The notes below the pieces were generated by a model. The model saw only the letters and a list, made by a program, of their open reading frames with translations, was not told the origin of the DNA and searched no databases. Source: Caenorhabditis remanei (taxonomy: Eukaryota; Nematoda; Chromadorea; Rhabditida; Rhabditidae). Taken from it: a DNA stretch of 64,000 nt. Positions 1 to 12,058 of the stretch are shown here, one piece after another (the first letter of the stretch is position 1; the number at the start of each line of letters is the position of its first letter). The stretch lies in assembly GCF_010183535.1 (NCBI RefSeq), contig NC_071328.1, positions 9,858,001-9,922,000 of the forward strand. Direction: 5' to 3'. A program made the translations under genes and the position numbers.

Positions 1-246
1 TAACGATTAGAGATTGTAGAATGAGCGTGTCAGCTAGTACAAAACGATCACATATTGCAACCTAATCAATAAATACTTTTACATTTTCTTTCTTTTGCGA
101 ACTGTCAACGAACACAAAAGATGGCACAACTCTTGGAAATAAAAAAAATGAGATTCGGGGAAAGAGAGCAGTTTGGATAACTGAGGGATTGGGGGCGACA
201 TTGTTTCTATTTAAATGAATATAAGACTCGCTAGGAACAAACTTAC

Positions 247-3200
247 CCCTGTTGGGAATCCTGGAACATCTGAAGTTTCTTTTTAGAAGTACAGTCATTT
301 CATCATTATTCTATTTTTCTTCTATTTTTTCTCTTTTCATAAACTGACCTTTGTTGCACAAACAAAAGAAGCTGTGACCAATTTGGCGATCTCATTCATC
401 AAATTCTTCGTCTCTTGTATCACAGAATCTACTTTCCCAAATGTTGCTGTTTTTCCAACTGTCGGACTTTTAACCATCACTTGTAACTGTTGACAATGCA
501 ATGGAATTCTCTCAAGAATCGCCGAAAGATCTGATTTCTCAGCGGACCCAGGAACTTCATATGAGAATTCTCGAACAGTTCGATACATTTGATTCGCTTG
601 TTCAGCAAAGAATTCAGCTTGAGTAAACAGGTCATGAGTCGTTTTCAATGGACCATCTCCTCGTGTAAACAGATACATATTATATGCCATCGAAGACATT
701 GCTTTTGCTCTTTTTACAATATCATTCTCTGCATATTCATCCCATTTTTCAGCTTCTGCATCAACTTCCGAAGTCAAAAGTTTCATTTCTAATCCAACTT
801 TCGCCATCTTTTGTTGATCCTGAAAAGTTTAATTGTTCCAGTTTCAGATGTTATATCTCTCTTACCTCTACATCCAGAGTGATGGGTTTTGATGGTTTCT
901 GAGTTGTTCCATGCTTCTGAAATAGATCAAAAACATGTTTAGATGCTTGAAACTATCACAACATTTATTATAGCACCACGTCAGCCACCACGAAGAAAAC
1001 AAGAAAGAAAAGAAAGAAAAGAAAGAAGTTGGTAGTGATTGTAAAAAGAAAAAAGAAAGAAAATTAAAAGAAAGTCATGCAAAAAGCTAGAGAAAAGAAG
1101 AAGAAGTCATCGGCCCTCCACATCACTCTGTAAATCATCAATAATCAGACTGATTCGATATTGGAATGCCTCGATTTCTTGTTTATCAGCTCTTTCCTCA
1201 TCGCTACTCTCTTCATCTCCCGTTTGACTGACAACTCGTGTCGGTGCAATTCCAATTTGTTTCGGACGTCTTCCTCCATTCGGTAGAAGTTCATTCGATG
1301 AATCAGATGAATTTCCAGCATGCTTTTTCCGACGGCAAACAGAAGAAGATTGGCTATTCACACTACTTACCCCTGGTCTTGGAAGTGACATATATGCTTG
1401 TTTTTCAGCTGCAACTCTTCCATTCGCTGCTACATCTGATTCTTTTGCAACTCGAGATAGATCATTCACCTGAATAATAGACTATCACATGGGATTATGT
1501 AACAGAAACAAACCGCCTGTCCCCAAGTATCACAGAAAACTTCCAAATTTTCTCTAGCAATTCTCGATGAAGGATGCACACAAAGAGTTCTTCCAGCAAG
1601 TATCGTCTAGAATTTTTGTATTTTTCATGTGATATGTCCAGATTAAAACACAAACCAAAGGAGCCAACGCTCTCATATTTCTTTCCACGTGTCCAGTGTG
1701 AACATGAAGTGCATCAGTGATTGAAATATGATGAAGTAGTCGACAAACCTAGAATTCAATCACTAATTAAACATTTCCGATACCAAACAAGTCAAACCTC
1801 TTGCATGTGATCAGCATGTTCTCTAAACTTATGCATATATTTCTCAACTCCATCAATATCTCCAGAGACAGCACATGCTTTCATTGAAGACAACAGAACT
1901 TGGTCTTCATTTGCTCTCAGAACTTCCGATATCTGTTCCATCGCAACTATTTGCAGTTGTTTACTCAAATCTTTCAATCTTCGGTTCAATCTTTCAACTG
2001 TAACTTCTAATCCACTCGCTGCCAATTGTTCGTTTTCATCCGGTTGGATTAGATTGGTCATTTCAAATCGACATTCTTCTAGGAAATCAAGAATTTGTTC
2101 TCTCTGATGATGTGGCGTGTAAGCAGAATCGGTAAAATCTTGTGTTAATTGGCATAGAGCATCTAGAGCAGACACTATTCGTTCTCTTACTCCAGCACCT
2201 ACTCGTACTGTCATTCGGATCATTTCAAGCATTTCCTGAAATATTTCATTTTGGTTTTCCTAATTAAAAGTTAAAAACTTACAGTAAGCTGTTTAATTGC
2301 AGCATTGGCAGTTAACTGTAATGCAATATCAATCGGCATATCAGGTTCATCTTGAATGTATCGATTCTTCTCAGTTGTCAAAATACCATCACAGACACAG
2401 ATTGCAATTAGTTCTAACGAGAGTTTCATTTGGTAGAATACTCCATCTCGACACTGAAGTGCTGAATCACAATCTGGATGTCTCAAGTATGTTTTCGACG
2501 AAGTCAACAGAAGCATAGTAAGTCTTTCGAGTGATGTTCTGGCAATCGACATTTGAGCTTTCCGTTTTTCACTCTTCAAATCGTGTTGTCTATCTCCACT
2601 TCTATGTGCTAACTCGACCATTTCTCCTCCAAAAACGGCAAAAACTTTAACAAAGTCATTGAAAGATCGCGTGGATTCTAGTCGGGATAGGGAGAACGCA
2701 ATCTGAAATTGTTTCTAATAAGTATACGGGCTCATCAAAGGATAATCAAACCTTATCTTCAGCTCTTAAAACTTGTTTGACTAAAACTCGATCCGCCAGA
2801 AGTAGAACTCTCGTCACACTGCTCAATAGTTGTCTACTTGCTCTCACCAAAACAGCCTTATCCACAACAGAATTAGGGTCATCTGTACATGCACAAGACA
2901 GGTTGGCCATCGATGCTCCTGAAAAAAGAACAAGAATGGATGAGGGGTGCTTAGCAGGGAAAGAGAGGCAAGTAATCGGATACGTGAGCGCGGATTTGTG
3001 CATGCGTCGGCGAGCAGCTCGTTGCTCTTTCTACATTGAACTAGATAGATGACGACGGCTTAGGATCTCAGAAGACGTCGTCGTCATGTAATCACACCAC
3101 TCCTCCTTTTCTATGTGCTTTGATTCAATGTAATTTGATACGAAGGATAGGGGCGGATTAAGTGCATGAGAAGGGGTAGAGCAACGAGTTTTTGTTTCGT

Positions 3201-4048
3201 CGAGCAAGGGTTATTGATAGAAAAGAAACAACTTACCAGCAAGACGAGCTTCTGTGCAAGCATCGTACATCTCTGGTTGAATATCTGCATTCTCGTCAGC
3301 TATCGTTTCTCCAACACATACAAATCGTTCGATTGCTGCTTCGACTGCACTACCGATCTGAAATTTAGAACAAATTAAAAAGGAGAACGGCAACACTCCG
3401 ATATGCCTCAAAATAGGTCGAAGTGGTATTCAGTTAGTAATGTCAGAACCATTTTATTAGATACGACACGGTGAGAGCAAACAACTATCTTTTCTGGATA
3501 AAAGATTTATCGGAATTCTTTGAAAAAATTAGAACAGAATGCATCCTTGAAAGTTTGGAATAAGGAGGATCCCGCTATATGAGAGTTTTTATCCGGCTGA
3601 ACGTTCAAGAAATCCCAAAATAGTCTTCTAGATTAGTCCCTCTTGATTTTATCTGCATTTTTCTATTTCCAAAAATACAATTACCTTCAATGCCGCCCTC
3701 ATCGCTCTTTCTGATTTTGGCTTTCCACTTGTCAGATATGATTCTTTGTAGTTGACAAGTGTGGTTATCTGAAAAAAGAAAACAAATAAACACTTGGAGA
3801 AACCCTCTTGTCTTTTCATGTCAAATGGGCCGTCACGGGACGGAAACAAATATGGATAATCGGTTCTTATTTCGGGAGCCAAATGATGTCATTCATACCT
3901 GAGTGACGAGTGGAATAAGGGTTTGCTCGATCGACTTTGTCTTGATTTCCAGGTTTCTCGCGTCGAATGGAGGTACCACCGAGTTGGAGGAAGGCAGCGC
4001 CGTTGTATGATATGAAGACGTCAACGATGACATCGAAGACGTCGCCAT
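247..4048 (-). CDS. ctn-1: alpha-catulin (vinculin/alpha-catenin family), 3' end uncertain
   Basis: Cytoskeletal linker of the vinculin/alpha-catenin superfamily; in C. elegans alpha-catulin is a muscle and neuronal scaffold tied to dystrophin and BK channels (family knowledge). Eleven exons join in phase: 3899-4048, 3685-3768, 3237-3357, 2752-2918, 2283-2702, 1798-2235, 1656-1748, 1514-1606, 1371-1469, 866-916 and 349-819, giving 729 codons with no stop. The exon at 349-819 carries the family block DQQKMAKVGLEMKLL and MSSMAYNMYLFTRGDG. The start ATG at 4046-4048 is 22 nt below a TTCTTCAG acceptor, a likely SL1 site. After AAG at 349 a GTCAGT donor opens an intron; a short candidate exon at 247-269 follows, but the true C-terminus could not be fixed and may lie in bases 1-246. 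An open retained-intron alternative ends at 1107. Confidence 0.85.
1107..1469 (-). CDS. possible alternative C-terminal exon of alpha-catulin
   Basis: If the GTAAGT donor at 1365-1370 is not used, the frame of the ctn-1 exon beginning at 1469 stays open for about 87 more codons to a TGA at 1107-1109. The predicted tail is Ser-rich, then basic, then an acidic EES/DEE stretch and a helical segment ending LQSDVEGR. This composition looks coding rather than intronic. Use would give a CTN-1 isoform lacking the last 170 or so residues. No polyadenylation signal was obvious just below the stop, so this is an inference. Confidence 0.3.
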   Translation of the reverse strand: MNDLSRVAKESDVAANGRVAAEKQAYMSLPRPGVSSVNSQSSSVCRRKKHAGNSSDSSNELLPNGGRRPKQIGIAPTRVVSQTGDEESSDEERADKQEIEAFQYRISLIIDDLQSDVEGR

Positions 4049-6437
4049 CTTAGAGGAGCCGGGCGCCTGCCTGAAGAATATTAAAAACTAAGAAGGAACG
4101 AAATTCTAGAGAGAGGAAGAAGAAGGTGGATTACGGTATGTTTGATATAAAACTTAGAGACAAATAAGAAATTTGGGAATAGAGTCTCAGAATATTTCCT
4201 TTCCAGAAAAATCGAGAAAAGATGAATGTCCCAGTTGAACAAAAATAAAAAATTTCTGAGAGATGTCTGCACAAACAAAGAAAAAAGTTGAAGAAAAATT
4301 AAAAAGATCGTATCAAAATCTCTCTTGAGATTTCAAGACGAAAAAACAGAAAAGTGACCGATGGACGAAGGGTCGAAATAGCTGAGAGGGAGGTGGTTGT
4401 TGTGCTCAACAGAGGGTGACTAAAAGGCAGAGGGCACTTTGTGTTCTTCTTGCTCCTCCGTCGCCTCCAGCGCCTCATTGTGCCTGCAAACTAACATAGA
4501 GCAGGCTTTCTCTCTCTCTATCCATCTCTACAAGAGTGTAAAGTGGCTGTCTCTCTGTCTCTTCTTCTCATTCGAGTATTCTTGCTCTTCTCGTGTCGCC
4601 GACGATGGCGACGGATAGAAGAAAGAGATGGGTGACGACGATCGAATCGATTAGAAACATATTATTTTATGAGGGCATTAAATTGAACGATGGGTTGAGT
4701 ACAAAATATATCTCTTCATGATCGGATAAAATGGGATAGAAAGAAAGAGAAAACGAGAAACAGGTGGTTAGATGGTTCGTTCGACTTTTGTTTGTTTAAA
4801 GATAACCGTTTCATGTTTTCTTTCTATGATTATTTTCTTCTTTTGAGAAGCAGTAATAACTTAAATTATCAAGAATTGGGGTTAGAATATGTTTTTTTAA
4901 TATCAAAATGGATTTCAACGCGGATAAACCTTTTACTCTAGCACTGAGCTGGCGTCTGGTTTGAATTAGAAAAAAAACATTTCGGAAGTTGAGAATGGAT
5001 AGAGGAGCCGAGTGCGGAAAACAGTTTATTAGGAAGAAAATGCGAATAAATAGATTCTTGGTATCAAAATGAATTCTGAACTTCAATTTTGAAACTTTGA
5101 CAAAACGTAGTTATTTCTGAATGCATCAAGTTTCGAATAACAAATAATGGAAATTTCTGGGGAACATGCTCTTTTTCTCAAATTTTGAAACATTTTATAG
5201 GCATTATAAAAGAAAATCACTGGATGAGAACTCAAAAAGATTTGACAAAACGAATGTTGGCACTGAAAAGAAAACTAAAGTGATACGACTGCACTTATCA
5301 TAAATCAAATGAAGGTTATTGATAGAAAACCAGTACAAATTTTATTTTTTGTTCTTCAGTCTTTTTGAAAAGAAGAAAATTATGTAATTTCCTGTGGAAA
5401 TGATAATAGGAAAAACTGATGGATTCAAGAAGGATCAAATTCTGAACCAGCGTGAACCTACGCTTATTTTTTCGATAGTTTTACTATGAACATTTTGTGA
5501 AATTCATCAGAGTTTGATTCTTACCGTCCTCTTAAAATTGCACAAATGTTCAATTTCTAACTTTATCTGTATTCAAAAACCCGTGCACTTTTCTACATAA
5601 AATATGAATAAACGTATTTCAAAAAAAAACAACGTTGGTGAGATTTGGAACAGAAAAGGAAACATTTGAGTCGCTTCATAAATGCAAAAAGAATTTTAAA
5701 CAACGTTTTTCCTTCTTCTTCTTCTTGACTCTTCTCGAAATCCAAAACTTCTTTTTTTTTCAATTAGTGAGTATGTCTTATATGAGGAAGGAAAGAAACA
5801 ATATGTTCATGGCTCATAAAACCAAAAAATATATATCGTCGGTGGTTGGTCATCTTGCGTATGTCTCTGTGTGTGTTTGGCAGAAATTCGAAGAAATTCA
5901 AGAAATAGTGAAGAAATAGAAGAGATGCAGAGCGTGCGCGAAAAGAAGAAAACGGAGAAGGAGACGGAGAATTTGAAGGGATAGAGAAGGAGAATGGATG
6001 GATGAGAAAAGAAGAAGAAGAAGAAGATGGAAGACTACCTAACGAGTTTGGACCACACTGATTCGACTGCATTCACATTCAATTACATATTTGTTGAAAC
6101 ATTTACATCAAAGTCACAGAGCAAAAAAGACAAGAAACAAATCAAAAATTAAAAAGTTTTCCTGGGGACTGTAGAGTTAGAATCAAGCTTTCCCTTTACA
6201 TCCAGTAAATGTAAAACTTATTTCAAATGATCTTGTTCTGCACGGAAGTGTGCCAATTCGAGGAAGAAGCCGAGACTCCTAGTTTTTCGTGGAAATCAAG
6301 AGCGACTGTTATTCAATAGACAAAGTTGGAAAACTGAATTACAAATTTGGTTGGCCAGCACGAAAACTGATGGTTGGAACCTCGAAGATGTTGAATGCCA
6401 CCAAAAAGGAAAGAAGACTTAAACTACTTGAAATAAG
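4049..6437. other. intergenic region upstream of alpha-catulin
   Basis: No gene is supported here. The first 600 bases have pyrimidine- and GA-rich tracts (for example 4510-4590) expected near a nematode promoter or outron. A short ATG-containing segment near 6028-6072 on the minus strand is followed by a GTAG donor, but it cannot join the first ctn-1 coding exon in frame, so at most it could be a 5' UTR exon. The rest is AT-rich without recognisable features. Confidence 0.5.
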
Positions 6438-6674
6438 CATAGTTGTCAAGGCCCGGCCCGGGCCGGGCAAATTGGCGCGAAACTCAAATTTTCGACTATC
6501 AGTCAGAATTAGAAGAAATTCTGAAAAATAGTCAAAAATGGTCACATTTTCGATGAAAAATTGAAAAAATTTCGAAAAAAAAATTGGAAAAAAAGGGCTC
6601 ATTTTTTGAAGCCGGGCCGGGCCTTGAAAATTTTCTACCGGGCCTTCGGGCCTTGCCGGGCCTTGACAACTATG
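6438..6674. mobile_element. non-autonomous TIR element with 8-bp target duplication
   Basis: A 237-bp segment is bounded by perfect 19-bp terminal inverted repeats: CATAGTTGTCAAGGCCCGG at the left and its reverse complement ending at 6674. Both ends continue into GC-rich GGCCCGG/CCGGGCC runs. The 8-bp GAAATAAG lies directly outside each end (6430-6437 and 6675-6682). An 8-bp target-site duplication is typical of hAT elements and is also within the 8-9 bp range of Merlin elements. There is no ORF, so this is a MITE-type passenger that needs a transposase in trans. Family assignment is inference. Confidence 0.85.
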
Positions 6675-9236
6675 GAAATAAGTAACATTTTATCTGAGTG
6701 ATCGGCACTATATCACAGGATCTTTTGAAATTAAGAAGCGTATTATATGGTTCAAACCCGATTCAGTCTCAAACAGTCGCATGTTTATTATTTTCGAATT
6801 CGATGATGTTCAACTATTACAGGAGGTCGCAAAATTAATGCGTTGTGGTCAAGACGTTGTAACTGACGAAGGCAGAAGCAACGATGGAATAGTTAATGTA
6901 CATGATTTTTTTCAAAAAAAGAAAGGCGTTATGTATTATTTGATTCAATACAATTTATTTTTCACGCTTTTTCTTCGGAACTTATGAACACATGAAAACG
7001 AAGAAAGAATTCTGCAAGAATATACCGATTTTTATACAGAGAGCAAAAATTCTTTTTTTTTAAACCATGACATTGAATAAATTCCTGAAAATTTACTGTT
7101 TTTTTCTCACTGAAACATTTTTAGACAAGTATCTCGTTAAAAAAACCGAAGTTCATCTTCCTATGTTTTTTCTTCAATTCTCTCTAATCCCATTCCAACA
7201 CAGAAGTTCCGAGCTGAATTGACCTCCTTGTAATGTCCGGTGATTTTTTGTGGGAATTTCTGTAATTACATCAATTCTCTGTTTGATTATCTTCAGATGC
7301 GTTCCAATGGGCTTTTCAACCGTTCAAAATCTTCCCCTCTTCACTTTTTCTCAAAGATCTTCCCAGAAAAAAGACTGAATCAATTGAAAGAATTCAAAAG
7401 CTCAAGTGCCTTAATAGAAGTAATTAATCAGAATGTTGCCATCGAAAAAATCTGTTAATTAGGCAATCGTTCTGGATCTTACATCCAAATAAAAATTGGT
7501 TGATTTGATGAATCTTCAGGTTCTGAACATAGAAAAATTTGTAAGTAGTTTCATTCCGAAAGTAATATAATTTCCCTTTTCCTGAATTCCTAGATGTTTC
7601 GATTTCCATCCAATTATAGAGACATTCGAAAACCTTTCAAACGTTCATACTAGTTTCCAGGTAATTCTACAAAATACTCAACAGTCTCTAGTGTTTTCAT
7701 CAAGAAAATATTTTTTATTACAATGGTCATTTGGTTTTTTAGTATTCAATGTGGCTTCTTGCAACCTTTGAAGAGATTCTCTCATTTCTTCATGAAAATG
7801 TTGTAATAAATTGAAAATCAGTCTAAGAAAGTCAATGAATATCAATGATTGAACACTGAAACCCTAGCTTTTTCTTCTGATTTTTGCTTCTTCGTTACCT
7901 TCATCACTCTTCTTTTTTCTCTTTACTCAACAAATAATAAGAGATCAAAGTGTAACTGTCCAACTACTTCTAGCCTTCTCCAATTCATCAGCATCTTCTT
8001 TTTTCAAGCTTCCTTTGGTATTTCTTCTTCTTCTTTTTTCTTCTTTCATCCATCCATCTACCGGTCAGTTTTCACAGCCAAAACCAATTTGCCACCCAAC
8101 TACAACTGTCCAATTTATCCCCCCACCTCCTTCTTCTTTTTCTCTTTTAACCAACCCGCTATGTTGGTTTTTGCGGGAAACGGAATAAAGCAACAGCATC
8201 TGGCGCAACACTTTCCGTTTATAATTCGCCGTGTCTTTTTTCTGAATCTCCTTTTTTCTATCCATAGATGCTTGTCGGATGCCCTTTTTTCTTCAAAGGT
8301 GACACGGCATCTCAAGTGGAAACGAAATATTGGTGAAACTCCTTTCATTCTTCTGAAGAACCAGGAGTTCCCTCTTCCAAATGAACCTCCGTTCTGCTTC
8401 TTTTTTCAGTTTATTACTCACTTGATCTTACGGTTTCTTACTTCTAGTAGATTTTTGTTTTCTGTTTTTGTTTCGTATATTGTTGTCAACTGGTCCAAAC
8501 TGTTATAATTATTCTCTCCAGTAAACGACTCTGGAGCTACCGTAACCCAACGAGGAATGAACAAGCATCCAGACATTCACTTCAGTTAGAATTTCATTCA
8601 CATCTCGTATATATTTATGAATCCAATTTTGTCGAAGTTAGTAGAACAAGCCACCATGATGATAAAATGATTAAAAATTCACTAAATCGGAATGTCGAAT
8701 GATCCGAATATTTGAAACAGCTATGGGCATTGATGCACAGAGCATGACCGGCGGTTATCTCATTATAATATTTCTTCGCAATTGGGTTCCATTACAGCTT
8801 TTCTCTTTTTTTTCTACCGTAACCCACTGTTGAAAACTCTTAAACTACCAGTTCCTTCTTCACTATAATTGATAAAGATGATGCCATTCGTATTAAAATT
8901 GACAAGAAACCGAATAAGTTTCTGAAAAAATAGTTATCTTCTTTTTCATAAAATTCTGTCTTCTGTTAGTTTCTCTCTTGGCTCCGCCCACAACCAATGT
9001 TATGAATTATTATCTTGATACCATCAAGAGTATCTATTACAGTCTTACTTCCTTATTTCATCTTTATTTTCTTTGAATCATCAAAAATCGTTTTTCTACC
9101 GGAAAGCGATTCAAAACTTCCGATCAAACTTCACTTGCAGACGAACACTTCACATGCAAATGTATAATATCAAGTATCGAAAAAAGCGTTTTTAAAAGAA
9201 TGACACTTGAAATGTTTGCTACTTTTTTCTTTTTTC

Positions 9237-9590
9237 TTACCTAGATAGCCTTTTTTTGGAATTTTTCGCAACACCAAACCGCACTTTCCATATGAAAAAA
9301 ATCAGCCGGTAGCATGTGTTCTGATAAGTGAAAGCGTGAAAAAGCAACCGCCCGTGTCGTAAATGAAAGTGATGATCTTGATGTTTCACATCAAAACAGG
9401 CTTGTTTGTCACTATCACCTTCGAAGCTTATAACAGTGATAATATAGTTAACGGTTGCCACGTCATAGAGACATTTGTGATCATCAGCTTTTTCTGATTG
9501 ACATTTTACAGTAAATGGAACAAAGATGTTACCATCACAATGACCTTGATCATTCTTTAATAGAAAATAGGTTTGGCTAGTTGCCAGCAA
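9237..9590 (-). pseudogene. possible orphan exon or decayed Cys-containing gene
   Basis: An open frame of about 117 codons on the minus strand has even composition and five spaced cysteines (in CDGN, VKCQ, HKCLY, QACFD and NTCYR), unlike the F/S-rich spurious frames around it. It has no ATG start: the first codon of the open frame is TTG and an in-frame stop lies about 12 nt upstream. No clear acceptor in the right phase is visible. I do not recognise the family. It may be an internal exon of a small secreted protein, a relic, or chance. Confidence 0.2.
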
Positions 9591-12052
9591 TGAAACAACA
9601 GGTCACTTCATCTAAATTGCTTCTTTTCTTTTGGAACGACACGTTTTATGGGTTGCATTAAAGCGGAAAGATGCCATTCTGGGGGACAGTAAAAGGGGAA
9701 TATACTTTCAAATGACATTTTCATTTTCACTGAGACAGGAAATGACAAGGTCGAGGAGTTGATATTAAGTTATGTTAATTTGATTCGGGGATCGCCTGCG
9801 AAAAAAAAATGGAAAAACAAACACAGCGTAATAAGAATGAAACTTGAAAAAGAAAAAATCTAATTGAGCAACGATGGAAGCATTCGGAACAATAACCAGC
9901 TAATAGTTCATCTTTCGATCTAATCACTGGATGAACAGATGACTCATGCGAGGAATTCTTTTTCTGAAAATCTGATCAAAATCTCAGCGGGTCATGAAAC
10001 GTGTGACGGTTCGGAGAAGACTCTTTTTTGATGAACAACGGCTTTGTGAGTTATCCGATTTTTTGAATTTTCGAAGTGGATTATGTGAATCAGTAAACCA
10101 GAATCTTGAACCAGAATCTTAATTATTTCTGCTATTCATTGAAAAAGGTACCAAAATAGGGATGAACAATAATTCCATCTTCATTTTAAAAATCTGTATT
10201 CCATTCAAGAGTTTTGACAACTTCGAATGGTAAAATTTAACTTTGCATTGTTCAATCTTTCACCAAATTCTGGTTTGAAATCTCTGAAACCTCTAACTCA
10301 TCTGACCCCCTAAAAGCCCCATATATCCCATTATTCATCGATCAAAATATGAATAAGTGTCATCACTTTCCCCCGTTTTATTCTTAATTATCATTTGATC
10401 TCTCTCGTCATTTCAAAGGCGTGGTTGACGGTGTTAGAAGTCTCTTTTTGAGATGTCTATGATAGTTTCAACCGAAGAACAATATATGTTTTCATGGTCA
10501 TTTCTATTCCATTTTCATTGTCCTTTTCTCAGCTGAAAATAAAGTTTTACACAACATAAATTGATGACAGCTGACCTTCAGGCAATTTTTCTTCGAAATA
10601 TTCTTATCGTAGCTGCAAATCGGTTTCTCCTTCTCCTTCTTCCTCTTCTTCAAAAAAGCTCGACTTGGTTTTTCACTTCTTTTTTTCCGTTTTCAGCAAT
10701 TGAATATTAGAGAGATAGGAATCTATAATTCGATGATCTTTGTGTATATATTTCACACTTTGCCCTTAAAAAGACACGCCTTCTTTTAGCACTTTTCTCG
10801 AATTGGTTTTTCTTCTGTTTCTAATCTGAAATTCGTTCTTTTGTTCCTAAAACGTTTTAATTTCATATCAGTTTCATTTGTTTCTGTTTTTGGAAGAAGA
10901 ACGATTGGTTGTCGGTTAGTTTCCTTCAAGTATTCCTTCTTCTTAAAGAATATAAAAGTAAAAGATTTATGATAAAAAGTATTTTGAGATAACTGTGTAA
11001 TTATAAGGGCGCGAATCGTCTTATTGATGGGTGGAAAGGAATCAGTTGTAACTGGATAAAAACCATTCACACTTTTATAGGTTTCCCTCTTTTTCGAGAT
11101 GTAGGTCGATCAGTTTCTTCTGATTCCATTTCTCAATGTGAGTTTGTCACATAGTTTTAATCCTTCTCAGGTGACTCACACTTCATATTTTATCTGTTCA
11201 CAAAGAGATTACTACTGGTGTGTTTCCAAACAAAATACAACAAGTTTCAAGCTTCAGAATCTTCATTTTTATGAATCACTGTTCGATAAATCGCTAGATC
11301 TGTTTTGATTTTTCACTGTAACCAGATTTCTCAACATTGTTTTCATCTTATTATCAGGTGAAAATAGTTCTCAAAAAGGCTAGAAAGTAACCATATCACA
11401 TAATTTTCTATTTGAACTACTTAATTGAATGATACCCTAAACCTAAGATTCTTACTCTGAAATCTCCAATTACGGTTTATTCTGATCTTCGTATTGACCT
11501 TTATGTTCTCTTTTTTCAGCAATTTCAAGTGAACAAGTTCATTTAGATAGAGTCACACTCCCGACTCGCGTGATCTGATGAATCTATTGATAAGTCAAAC
11601 CGTCGTTTCTCTTTTCCGACAACGGCAAAACTGCCAATTTGCCATTGGCGCCCCCAATAAGATTGTGTAAAGAAAAGAAAAAGTATCGAAGAATCGAAAA
11701 AGAGAAAAAGAGAGAAAAGTAGGTGTTCGGTGCGAGAGAAAGACAAAAAGAAGAAGACAGCTTCTTCAATCAAACGGTGTACCGTCGAAACCTTCGATAT
11801 GTATTTTCTGAAATTGGATGTTTCCTCTCTCTCTGCTTCTGACCACCTATTTAGACGGAAACGGAAATTGTCGTTTTCAGAGAACCAACAAATTAAATGA
11901 CAGGGTGTTTTGTCTTCTCTCGTTTCCAGAAAACACTTCACACCTAGTCAGTCTTCTTCCTCTTTTTCTTCCTCTTCCTCTTTGTTTCAAGTTATTTCTT
12001 CTTTACTGTCCCCTGTCTGATTAAACAATCTCTTCTGATAACTTTTGATCAT

Positions 12053-12058
12053 TTCCAG
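12053..12058 (+). promoter_or_regulatory. splice acceptor abutting start codon (probable SL1 site)
   Basis: A TTTCCAG acceptor ends at 12058 and the start ATG begins at 12059. No 5' exon is apparent upstream and the preceding region is T-rich. This arrangement is typical of spliced-leader trans-splicing in nematodes; a 5' UTR intron is the alternative. Confidence 0.6.

Larger units (their letters stand above)
6683..12058. other. long intergenic region, no convincing gene
   Basis: About 5.4 kb of AT-rich DNA. Long open frames at 7849-8508 (+) and elsewhere are poly-pyrimidine driven (Phe/Ser/Leu-rich) and lack proper starts and splice context. One minus-strand frame at 9237-9590 has a more protein-like composition with five cysteines; it is listed separately. 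Homopyrimidine runs near 7890-8160 and 11960-12000 precede the secreted-protein gene and may belong to its promoter or outron. Confidence 0.5.

Noticed and set aside
5764..6072. Minus-strand frame as the first coding exon of alpha-catulin
   Set aside because: The only donor leaves a phase that joins the 4048 exon out of frame; could at most be a non-coding 5' exon.
7849..8508. 219-codon plus-strand frame
   Set aside because: Begins at TTG, is dominated by Phe/Ser/Leu from TTC/TTT/TCT runs, has no splice signals in phase and no recognisable domain; best explained by poly-pyrimidine DNA.
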